Shown: piece after piece, positions 36,000-44,238 of the stretch | Position numbering within the stretch: position 1 is the stretch's first letter | Layout: each line of letters begins with the position of its first letter | NCBI GenBank assembly: GCA_963727635.1 | Contig: CAVSHP010000021.1 | Span: forward strand, 124,001 to 188,000 | Origin: SZUA-36 sp963727635 | GTDB lineage: Bacteria; Pseudomonadota; Gammaproteobacteria; Xanthomonadales; SZUA-36 | Length of the DNA stretch: 64,000 nucleotides | Direction: 5' to 3' | Notes under the pieces: model-generated | What the model saw: only the letters and a program-made list of their open reading frames with translations | Databases searched by the model: none | What the model was told of the DNA's origin: nothing | Program-made: the position numbers and the translations under genes

Positions 36000-37748
36000 A
36001 TGAAAAAGTTTATACCGCTGTTGATAATTTTATTGTCCATCAATGCATTTGCGGGCGAAGACAGCGAGGTTTTTCAGGCCCTGCTTAAAAGGGAATGGGA
36101 ATTCCGGATCAACGAGTTTCCGTACCTGGCACGGGAAAACGGAAACAAGGAAAAGGCCGGCCAGATAACGCACGTCAGTGAAAAGGACCAGCTCAGGCGT
36201 TACGAATACTGGAAACAGGTCAAGTTTGAGCTTGCCGCGATCTCATGTGACAAACTGGAGCATGCGGAATGTATCAACTACCAGATTTTCGAACGGCAGA
36301 TCCACCAGTTCCTCGCAAATTATGAAACCAGGGCCTACCTGATCCCGTTCAACAGCGACTGGGGCTTTTACCTGTCCTGGAACCGCTGGGGTGAAGATAC
36401 CGATATCGTGTCCATCAGCGACTATCGCGATTACCTGTCGCGTCTCAATGCCCTGCCGGATGTGATGGATGAATACATTGCGCTGATGCGTGAAGGTCTG
36501 GAAACCGGTATGACCCAGCCACGTGTCATCCTCGCCGGGCGGGAAGTGCCGATCAGGAAACAACTGGTGGAAGACCCGCAACAGAGCGCTTTCTTCAAAC
36601 CGTTCCTGAACATGGGGAAAAGCATCAGCGACGACGAAAAAGAGATGCTGATTGCCGAGGCCCGTATCGCAGTCATGCAAGGTGTGGTGCCGGCCTATGA
36701 ACGCCTGCTCGAGTTTTTTGAGAACGAGTATTTCGTCAAGGCGCGCACCACGCTGGGTGCATCGAGCCTGCCGGACGGCAAGCGTTTTTACGACGAACAA
36801 ATTTACGAATATGCCACCGTGGACATGACCGCCGAGGAAATTCATCAGCTTGGCCTGTCCGAGGTCGCCCGGATTCGCGCGGAGATGGAGGCGATCATCA
36901 AGGACTTGAAATTTGACGGTGACCTGGCCGCCTTTATCCAGTTTTTACGTACGGATCCGCAGTTCTATGCAAAGACCCCGCACGAATTACTTGCTGAGGC
37001 TTCCTATTTCGCCAAAAAAATCGACGGCCGTTTGCCCATGATGTTCGGCAGGTTGCCGCGCCAGCCTTATGGTGTTGCGCCGGTGCCGGACAGTATTGCG
37101 CCTTTTTACACGGGTGGACGATACGTGGGTTCGCCGCTGGATGCCCGCGAAGGGGGATATTACTGGGTCAATACCTACGCTCTGGAAAGCCGGCCTTTAT
37201 ATACGCTGCCCTCACTGACATTGCACGAAGCCGTACCCGGGCATCATCTGCAGATCGCCCTGGCCATGGAGCAGGGTGAACAACCGGATTTCAGACGTAA
37301 TGATTATATTTCCGCCTTTGGCGAAGGCTGGGCGCTGTACGCTGAAAAGCTCGGAGTCGAAATGAATATCTACGAAACGCCCTACCAGAACTTTGGCCGC
37401 CTGACCTACGAGATGTGGCGGGCCTGCAGGCTGGTGATCGATACCGGGATACATACCAAGGGCTGGACCAGGGAGCAGGCGCAGGATTACCTGGCTGCTA
37501 ACACCGCGTTGTCAATCCACGAGATCACCACCGAAATCGACCGGTATATTTCCTGGCCAGGTCAGGCGTTGAGCTACAAACTGGGTGAATACACAATCTG
37601 GCAACTGCGTGACGAGGCCGAGAACCGTCTCGGCGCGGACTTTGATTTGCGTGATTTCCACGATTTCATCCTGGCGTTGGGTTCGGTACCCCTGGAAATA
37701 CTGAAAAACGAAGTGCACCGCTGGATCGCGGAACAGGAACATACCTGA
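36000..37748 (+). CDS. DUF885-family secreted putative metallopeptidase
   Basis: A 582-residue protein with signal peptide MKKFIPLLIILLSINAFA. The DUF885 hallmark is LTLHEAVPGHHLQIALAM (HE..PGHH, likely zinc ligands) with AFGEGWALYAEKLG about 60 residues later, supplying a third ligand, and LSYKLGEYTIWQLRDEAE near the end. The arrangement resembles thermolysin-like gluzincins, and some members have been proposed as dipeptidyl carboxypeptidases; activity is inference. It is intact, unlike the paralogue at 22080. The 320 bp upstream (35681-35999) hold no convincing gene. Confidence 0.87.
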   Translation: MKKFIPLLIILLSINAFAGEDSEVFQALLKREWEFRINEFPYLARENGNKEKAGQITHVSEKDQLRRYEYWKQVKFELAAISCDKLEHAECINYQIFERQIHQFLANYETRAYLIPFNSDWGFYLSWNRWGEDTDIVSISDYRDYLSRLNALPDVMDEYIALMREGLETGMTQPRVILAGREVPIRKQLVEDPQQSAFFKPFLNMGKSISDDEKEMLIAEARIAVMQGVVPAYERLLEFFENEYFVKARTTLGASSLPDGKRFYDEQIYEYATVDMTAEEIHQLGLSEVARIRAEMEAIIKDLKFDGDLAAFIQFLRTDPQFYAKTPHELLAEASYFAKKIDGRLPMMFGRLPRQPYGVAPVPDSIAPFYTGGRYVGSPLDAREGGYYWVNTYALESRPLYTLPSLTLHEAVPGHHLQIALAMEQGEQPDFRRNDYISAFGEGWALYAEKLGVEMNIYETPYQNFGRLTYEMWRACRLVIDTGIHTKGWTREQAQDYLAANTALSIHEITTEIDRYISWPGQALSYKLGEYTIWQLRDEAENRLGADFDLRDFHDFILALGSVPLEILKNEVHRWIAEQEHT

Positions 37749-37797
37749 TCAAAGGCTGACCACAATATTTCACCAGGGCGTGCTGAGTCGCGGAAAT

Positions 37798-37814
37798 TCT
37801 GTTTTACAAACAGA
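37798..37814. repeat. Short inverted repeat in the gap before the TonB receptor
   Basis: TCTGTTT-TAC-AAACAGA, perfect seven-base arms 50 bp after the DUF885 stop. The rest of the 318-bp gap (37749-38066) is AT-rich and presumably carries the receptor promoter; I see no Fur-like box or other named site in it. Confidence 0.35.
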
Positions 37815-38066
37815 TTGATACAAGGGATTTTGTTGATTTTCTAAAGTTGACCGTGATTGATTAAAATCTTGTCCGGAAAACGAACCTCAGGCTTTAATTG
37901 GCACTGGACAATCTGGTGAAATTACAGTTAAATTTCCGGCCTTGTGTTAATCGTGTCGCAACGGGGCTTCTGCGACAGATTTGGTAAAAGAAGTATAACT
38001 TTAAGCCAACGCTTGTTTGACCAGTTGCTCTGGTTAATCTACACAAACATAAGGGATTTCAAAAAT

Positions 38067-40187
38067 ATGCAATCATTGATTTCCGGTCGGACGCAACCTG
38101 GCTTGCTTCGTGGCGCAATTTTTTTCCTGGCGCTCTTTTCCTTCACGGCCATGGCCGACGTCGAAACTGAAAATCCGCTCGAACTGGAGACGGTCCAGGT
38201 TACGGCCACCCGCATTCCGTTGCCGATAGAAACGCTGCCGGCGCTGATCAGCGTGGTGACGGGGGCCGAACTTGAAGCGATCGGTGCATGGGACCTGCGC
38301 ACTGCCTTGTCGCTGGTCGCCGGTGTCGATATCGCGCCGGGGGGCGACGGCGGGCCCGCAGCTTCGGTACCCGGGATGTGGGGATTACGTGAATTTGACG
38401 CCTTTCTGTTGGTGGTGGATGGGGTGCCATGGGGTGGCGCCTTCAACCCGGAACTGTCGACGATCATGCTGACCAACGTGGACCGCATCGAAGTGCTACG
38501 TGGTTCGGCGCCGGTGATGTATGGCGCCACCTCCTTCGTCGGCGTCATTCACATCATACACAGGGCGGCGGGTGATGCTGACAAGCAGGTGCGCCTGTCC
38601 TATGGCAGCTTTGACACCTGGACTGTGGCCGCCGCAATGGACTTACCAGCGGGCGAAAATTACGTCCACTCACTGTCGGTGGAAGGCGAGACGCGTGGTT
38701 TCGCTGACGACGAGGCCGGCGTGGATCGTGGCCACCTTCTTTACCGTGGTGCAATGGATCTCGGCCCGGGAAAGTTACAGTTGGATTTCAATGCAATCGT
38801 GCTCAGACAGGACCCCAACAGTCCGCACCTGCGCGAGGGCCCGGTACTGGCGCCGGACTTGCCGCTTGATGCCAACTACAATCCCTCCGACGCGCGCCTT
38901 GACCAGGATCTCTACCAATTCGCTGGCATTTACGAGCAAAAACTGGGTGCTCTGGACTGGTCGACCACCCTGTCCCTGACCCACACCAGCAACGATATCG
39001 TGCGTGGTTTCCTCGACGAGGAGTACGTCGACGATGGTAGCTCACTGAATGCGGCGGGGTTCTCCCAGGACCGCGACACCGATGGCGTCTACTTCGATTC
39101 GCATCTGCTGCAGCGGATTGGCGAGAAGACGAACATAATCTATGGCATCGACTATCTTTATGGCAAGGGCGAGCAGACCAGTGACAACTTCGATTACTAC
39201 GTGCCGGCCGACGGCACGGGTGCACCGCCCAGCAGTTCCCGGCCGATCGAGGAATCGATCGTGCTCAATGACAGACGCAATTTCTACGGGGTTTACATCC
39301 AGATGAACACGCAGCTGGCGCCGGATTGGGAGTTGCTTGCCGGTTTGCGTCTGAATCAAACGGCAGAATCGCGGCGGACCCGGGAAACGACCGCGGATGG
39401 AATGGTTACCGAAGGTGCCGACCGGCTCACCAAGACACGTCCGGGCGGCATGCTTGGTCTGAGTTGGAGAGCATGGCAGGACGGCTCCAACTTCGTCTCC
39501 CTGTACGCCAATTACCGTAACACCTACAAGCCGGCGGCAATTGATTTCGGCCCGGAAGCGGAAAGCGAAATCCTGCAACCGGAGACCGCGGTGAGCTATG
39601 AAATAGGACTCAAGAGCCAACTCGCTGGCGGTCGTCTCGATTTCGATCTCAGCCTGTTCGATATGCGTTTTGACAACCTGGTTGTGACCCAGCCCGTCAA
39701 TGGCCGGCCGGGACTGACCAACGCCGGCAAAGAGCACTTCAAAGGCGCCGAACTGGAGGCGCGCTACCGTATGACTGAAGACCTGTTGCTGGTGGGCAAC
39801 TATGCCTGGCACGACGCGCGCTTCGGCGACTACGAGCAATTGTTCGGCGACACCTTGACGCAGCTTGACGGAAACCGGCTGGAGATGTCCCCGGAAAACT
39901 TGGCCGCACTGGGTCTGATCTACGATCAACAACAGGGCTTTCATGCTTCGGTCATCTGGAATTACATCGGCGACCGCTTTATGAACAAGCGCAACACCGT
40001 GGTGGCGGACAGCTACAACACCTGGGATGCCAGTATTGGCTACCGGGTGGCGGAGTGGGATTTCACCCTGACCGGCTACAACCTGGGTGACGAACGCCCG
40101 CCGGTGTCCGAAAGCGAACTGGGCGAAAGCCAGTATTATCGGCAGCCTGCACGCAGTATCGAGGCTTTCGTAACACGGCGGTTTTGA
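38067..40187 (+). CDS. TonB-dependent outer-membrane receptor
   Basis: A 706-residue receptor. A signal peptide (GAIFFLALFSFTAMA) is followed by the plug domain from LETVQVTATRIPLPIETLPA through DRIEVLRGSAPVMYGA, then a 22-strand-type barrel ending in the outer-membrane C-terminal phenylalanine (EAFVTRRF). The ligand is unknown: no siderophore, cobalamin or sugar gene is adjacent, and the following gene is a small DUF4399 protein. AAGGGA lies 11 nt before the ATG at 38067, which fits the signal peptide better than the open frame upstream. Confidence 0.9.
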   Translation: MQSLISGRTQPGLLRGAIFFLALFSFTAMADVETENPLELETVQVTATRIPLPIETLPALISVVTGAELEAIGAWDLRTALSLVAGVDIAPGGDGGPAASVPGMWGLREFDAFLLVVDGVPWGGAFNPELSTIMLTNVDRIEVLRGSAPVMYGATSFVGVIHIIHRAAGDADKQVRLSYGSFDTWTVAAAMDLPAGENYVHSLSVEGETRGFADDEAGVDRGHLLYRGAMDLGPGKLQLDFNAIVLRQDPNSPHLREGPVLAPDLPLDANYNPSDARLDQDLYQFAGIYEQKLGALDWSTTLSLTHTSNDIVRGFLDEEYVDDGSSLNAAGFSQDRDTDGVYFDSHLLQRIGEKTNIIYGIDYLYGKGEQTSDNFDYYVPADGTGAPPSSSRPIEESIVLNDRRNFYGVYIQMNTQLAPDWELLAGLRLNQTAESRRTRETTADGMVTEGADRLTKTRPGGMLGLSWRAWQDGSNFVSLYANYRNTYKPAAIDFGPEAESEILQPETAVSYEIGLKSQLAGGRLDFDLSLFDMRFDNLVVTQPVNGRPGLTNAGKEHFKGAELEARYRMTEDLLLVGNYAWHDARFGDYEQLFGDTLTQLDGNRLEMSPENLAALGLIYDQQQGFHASVIWNYIGDRFMNKRNTVVADSYNTWDASIGYRVAEWDFTLTGYNLGDERPPVSESELGESQYYRQPARSIEAFVTRRF

Positions 40188-40347
40188 CCAGGACAGCGAG
40201 GGTTTGCACCGGCATGATGTGACTGGGGCCGGCGTTTGCCCGAGGTTATCATTTTGGCACCGGCTTGAGTTCCACTGGAACTTCGGTAGCATTGGGAACT
40301 CAGATTCACATCTGCCATTGTCCGATCAACGAACCGGGAGCGTCAAA

Positions 40348-40746
40348 ATGAAACTGTCTGTCCTGCTTGTCTTAACTCTGTTGTTCACCCCGGCCGCGTT
40401 TGCCGATGCCGAGGTATATTTTATTTCACCGCATGACGGCGACACCGTGAGCGGGACCTTTGAGGTGCGTTTCGGTTTGAAGGGCATGGGTGTGGCGCCG
40501 GCTGGTGTCGACATGCCGAATACCGGTCACCATCACTTGTTGATCGATGTGGATAAGCTGCCGCCGATGGATGCGCCGCTGCCAAAATCCGACCAGATTC
40601 TTCACTTTGGGGGCGGACAGACTGAAACCACCCTCAGCCTGCCGCCCGGTCAGCACACCCTGCAGTTAATCCTGGGCAATTATTCCCATGTCCCGTTTGA
40701 TCCGCCGGTGATGTCGAAAAAAATTACCATCACAGTTACCGAGTAA
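40348..40746 (+). CDS. DUF4399 secreted protein
   Basis: A 132-residue exported protein with signal peptide MKLSVLLVLTLLFTPAAFA and one Ig-like/beta-sandwich DUF4399 domain: VYFISPHDGDTVSGTFEVRFGL, then NTGHHHLLIDVD, LHFGGGQTETTLSLPPGQHTLQL and a final ITITV strand. The histidine cluster suggests metal binding, but no activity is known. GGGAG precedes the ATG. It is probably co-transcribed with the TonB receptor 160 bp upstream and ends 27 bp from the convergent M28 peptidase. Confidence 0.88.
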   Translation: MKLSVLLVLTLLFTPAAFADAEVYFISPHDGDTVSGTFEVRFGLKGMGVAPAGVDMPNTGHHHLLIDVDKLPPMDAPLPKSDQILHFGGGQTETTLSLPPGQHTLQLILGNYSHVPFDPPVMSKKITITVTE

Positions 40747-40772
40747 TTAGCGGTTTCCGGCCGACCTGCGAT

Positions 40773-42503
40773 TTAGTCTTCGCGTTTGTGGGACAACGAA
40801 GCTTCGCGTATGGCGCGGAACTCGTTGCCCTCGCGCCACTGGGGCCACTCATCGCTGAAGGCCAGGCGGTGGCCGATCTCGTAATAAAGACGCAGGTCTT
40901 CAAGTGCAGCGTCGAGGTCCCAGTCGTCCTGCATTTCATCCGACGGTGCATGATAGTGTTTGGCGATGAACTCGGCTTTGCGTTGTTTGACGTACTCGGC
41001 GCCGCGTACGCGATCAACCGTGCCACCGCTCGCGTACAGGATCGGCACACCGTTCTTGGCAAAGTTGAAATGATCTGAGCGGTAATATGAGCCTTTTTCC
41101 GGGTTGGCCTCCGGGGTAATGGTGCGGCCTTGTTTCTTTGCCACGTCCACCAGGATATCCTCCATCTGCGAAGCGCCGTAACCCACGACCACAATGTCAC
41201 TCATCTTGCCGGTAAAATTGAGCACGTCCATGTTGATGCCGCCGACGGTCTTGTTCATCGGGTACTGCGGTTTATCCGCATATGCCTGCGAGCCCAGCAA
41301 ACCGGACTCCTCCCCGGTGACCGCCAGGAAGCCAACCGTTCTGCGTGGCGCCTCGGGGGTATTGGCCCAGGCTTCGGCCTCTTCCAGTAAACCTGCCGTG
41401 CCACTGGCATTGTCCAGGGCGCCGTTATAGATGAAATCGCCTTCTTCACCTTCCTCGTGTGGCGCGGTACCGAGGTGGTCCCAGTGAGCCATGTAAATAA
41501 ATAATTCATCGGCAAGGTCAGTGCCCGGAAGCACGGCGCCGACGTTGTAGGACTCGGCGAAGGTAATGTTGTTGTGGATGGAGACGTTGGCGTTGAGACC
41601 CAGCGGGATGGGCGTGACCGAAGCCTTGGCCGCCTGCGCTTCCAGGGCCGCGAGGTCCTGACCGGCGCTGGCCAGGATTTCCTCGGCGACCGCATGCTGC
41701 AGCCAGCCCTCGACCTTCACCTGGTCCATGTTGTTGTTTTCAGACGCGAGATGAAATTGCGGACCCTGTCTGCCGTCCTCGATGACATTCCAGCCATAGG
41801 CCGCGGCGCCGGTTTCGTGAACGATCAGCAGACCGGCAGCGCCCTGGCGTGCGGCTTCCTCGTACTTGTAGGTCCAGCGGCCATAGTAGGTCATGGCATT
41901 GCCATTGAATAAATCCGGGTTCTGGGTTGCATAACCGGGATCATTGACCAGTACGATAACGGTCTTGCCGGTTACGTCCAGACCTGCGTAATCGTTCCAA
42001 CCGTATTCCGGTGCGACGATGCCGTAACCCGCCCAGACCAGTTCGCTGTTCTCCAGCCCGGTCTCATCGACCACGCGGGTGGTCCAGACAACTGATTCCG
42101 GTCCGTTGGCATAGGCATGCACCGTTCCGGCATCGGGGTTGGATATGTCCAGTGTCAGATCGCCGGTGGCTTCGATGGAAACCAGCGGCACCGGTTGCCG
42201 GTAGCTGTCGCCGAACATCGGCTTGAGATCCATCGCCTTGAATTGTGTTTCCAGGTAGTCGAGTGTCAGCCGTTCCCCTTCCGACATCGGTGCGCGGCCG
42301 CCGAACTCATCCGACGACAGCGTGGCGATATGCTGCAGCAGTCCTTCCGCTTCCATCATGTCCTCGGGACTGGTTACCGTGATGGGCTGTTCAGCCGGCG
42401 CAACGGGTTCTGAGCGGGTTTCGGCTGACTGGTTTTCTGCGGGTTTACAGGCTGCCAACAGCAGCAGGGAAAATATAATGGCGGGTACGGTTCGAATGTT
42501 CAC
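40773..42503 (-). CDS. M28-family zinc aminopeptidase, lipoprotein, with PA domain
   Basis: A 576-residue lipoprotein (lipobox LLLAACKP). A protease-associated (PA) insert lies at about residues 150-290. The M28 di-zinc site is complete in outline: YMAHWDHLG (His), NGALDNASGTAGLLE (bridging Asp), AVTGEESGLLGS (catalytic and ligand Glu), INMDVLNF (Asp) and EFIAKHYHAPSDE (last His). It would cleave N-terminal amino acids from peptides outside the cytoplasm. With the other peptidases and the peptide transporter here it suits a protein-degrading lifestyle. Confidence 0.9.
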   Translation of the reverse strand: MNIRTVPAIIFSLLLLAACKPAENQSAETRSEPVAPAEQPITVTSPEDMMEAEGLLQHIATLSSDEFGGRAPMSEGERLTLDYLETQFKAMDLKPMFGDSYRQPVPLVSIEATGDLTLDISNPDAGTVHAYANGPESVVWTTRVVDETGLENSELVWAGYGIVAPEYGWNDYAGLDVTGKTVIVLVNDPGYATQNPDLFNGNAMTYYGRWTYKYEEAARQGAAGLLIVHETGAAAYGWNVIEDGRQGPQFHLASENNNMDQVKVEGWLQHAVAEEILASAGQDLAALEAQAAKASVTPIPLGLNANVSIHNNITFAESYNVGAVLPGTDLADELFIYMAHWDHLGTAPHEEGEEGDFIYNGALDNASGTAGLLEEAEAWANTPEAPRRTVGFLAVTGEESGLLGSQAYADKPQYPMNKTVGGINMDVLNFTGKMSDIVVVGYGASQMEDILVDVAKKQGRTITPEANPEKGSYYRSDHFNFAKNGVPILYASGGTVDRVRGAEYVKQRKAEFIAKHYHAPSDEMQDDWDLDAALEDLRLYYEIGHRLAFSDEWPQWREGNEFRAIREASLSHKRED

Positions 42504-42734
42504 GGCAATCTCCGGGGGTTTAGATCAGGCCCGCAACTTACGCCTAAAGTCCCCTGCGATCAAGTCAAAATGGACGATTAAATGAAGACGCTATCCTGAT
42601 AGAATTGTTGGCATAATTTTGAATGATTTATATGGCGAATATTTCATGTTTCCGCGCTTGGTTCAAACAGTCAAAAAGGTGCTGACAATGGCCGGTCACG
42701 AGCGCGTAAACGGATTTGAAAACAGGGAAAAACC

Positions 42735-43820
42735 ATGAGCCTGGAAAAGAGTTGTAAGTATTTCTTAACCCACCACCGTTGCTTTACTTCACACACACCC
42801 GCCGATGACTTTCAGGCCATGGCCGACTGGTGCCGGAACAACGAGGTGGCGCATGACCGCTATGGCAACGGCGAGCTGGTGCAGGCGTTTGAGGCCAGGG
42901 TTTCCGGGTTGCTCGGTTTTGCGGCAGCGAAATTCTGTCTCACCGGCGTGGCTTCACAGGTTGTGGCCCTGAGGTTGGCATGTGATAGTAAAGGCAACAG
43001 CCGTGTACTGACCCATCCCACTTCGCATCTGCTGCTACACGAGAATCACAATGCCCAACTTTACGATTGGTTCAAGTTGTTCCGGGTAGGCTCCGCCTAT
43101 CGTCCATTAAACCTGGAAGCACTGCAAAACTATCCCGACCCGGTGGCGGCGGTCATCTATGAACTGCCATTGCGCGAAATCGGTGGACAGCTGCCGGCCT
43201 GGGAAGAACTCGAAGCAATCAAAGCATGGGCCAAACAGAATAACGTTCACCTGCACATGGATGGCGCCCGCCTGTGGGAAGCAGCCACGGGCTTTGGCAA
43301 ATCACTGGCTGAAGTTTGCCGGGGTTTTGATTCCGTCTACGTATCCTTCTACAAGGGTATCGGTGCACTTGCCGGTGCGATGCTGCTCGGCAGTGAAGAA
43401 TTTATCCAACGCGCCAGGGTGGATATGCAGCGGCAGGGCGTAGTGACGTTCAGGCACACCCCTTATATCGTGTCCGCCGCCATGCAGTTTGACCAGCGGC
43501 TCGCAGCGATTCCGGCGTATTTCCAACGCACCACGGAACTCTACGAAATCCTCGGGCAGTACCCGTTATTGACCCCCAACCCCGAAAAACCGCACTGCAA
43601 CATGCTGCATCTGTATCTGCCGGTGTCCGCTGCAAAAGCCAACGCGATACGCGATGACATCGCCGCCGAGCACGCGATCTGGTTGTTCAACGGCGCCAAC
43701 GATGCCGCATTGCCCAACCAGAGTTATTTTGAGTGGTACGTGGGTGACAACCTGCTGGAGCTGGATGATGCGGTTTTGCACCTCGCGTTGAAGAGCTTGA
43801 GCGACGCGCTGAAACAATGA
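42735..43820 (+). CDS. Threonine aldolase / beta-eliminating lyase family PLP enzyme
   Basis: A 361-residue fold-I PLP enzyme. The PLP lysine is K207 in VSFYKGIGALAGAML, and the aspartate that contacts the pyridine nitrogen is in VHLHMDGARLWEA. Family members split L-threonine or other beta-hydroxy amino acids to glycine and an aldehyde. The sequence is of the longer variety with a histidine-rich N-terminal segment (HPTSHLLLHENHN), so true threonine aldolase activity is likely but not certain. It stands alone; a degraded hairpin element lies downstream. Confidence 0.85.
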   Translation: MSLEKSCKYFLTHHRCFTSHTPADDFQAMADWCRNNEVAHDRYGNGELVQAFEARVSGLLGFAAAKFCLTGVASQVVALRLACDSKGNSRVLTHPTSHLLLHENHNAQLYDWFKLFRVGSAYRPLNLEALQNYPDPVAAVIYELPLREIGGQLPAWEELEAIKAWAKQNNVHLHMDGARLWEAATGFGKSLAEVCRGFDSVYVSFYKGIGALAGAMLLGSEEFIQRARVDMQRQGVVTFRHTPYIVSAAMQFDQRLAAIPAYFQRTTELYEILGQYPLLTPNPEKPHCNMLHLYLPVSAAKANAIRDDIAAEHAIWLFNGANDAALPNQSYFEWYVGDNLLELDDAVLHLALKSLSDALKQ

Positions 43821-43920
43821 AGCTTTAACAGGGTTAGAAGTTCGATTAATTATTTTTATCTCTCTTGCGGTGTGTGAGGCGAAGCTTCCGTATGGTCGAA
43901 GTTTGCCATTTTGTAATCTG

Positions 43921-44136
43921 CTTATCTGCGTGGGCGCCGGCCGCGTGCAGTACCTCTCTTCAGGACACGCCATGAACACGTCCGTGTGGTCTCGGGCTCG
44001 ACTTCCTGTCTCGCACGGTCCTGAAGAGAGGTACCGCACACCCCCGACTATATGGCTGCTTTAACGACATTGGTTTCTAAGGGATGCACAAGCGTTTGGC
44101 TAAAGCTGGGGTGGGTATCGCCTGCCCCGGCGTCCC
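43921..44136 (+). repeat. Degraded two-hairpin element, copy D
   Basis: Same orientation as copy A. H1 is complete: 43945-43966 pairs with 44018-44039 (21 of 22), with stem text TACCTCTCTTCAGGAC, different again from A, B and C2 but matched on both arms. H2 is reduced to a GCTGGGGTGGGTA remnant at 44104-44116, and recognisable terminal repeats are lost. The loop keeps GGCTCGACTTCCTGTCTCG and a mini-stem ACACG-TC-CGTGT (43976-43987). The rest of the 418-bp gap (43821-44238) holds no gene. Confidence 0.7.
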
Positions 44137-44238
44137 ACTGTAAATCGGAGGCAAACATAACCCGAAATCATCTATAAGCCTTCTCGCTAGCACAAACGCG
44201 GCTTGAGGATTAAACGGTAACGATACACCTCGATTCGC

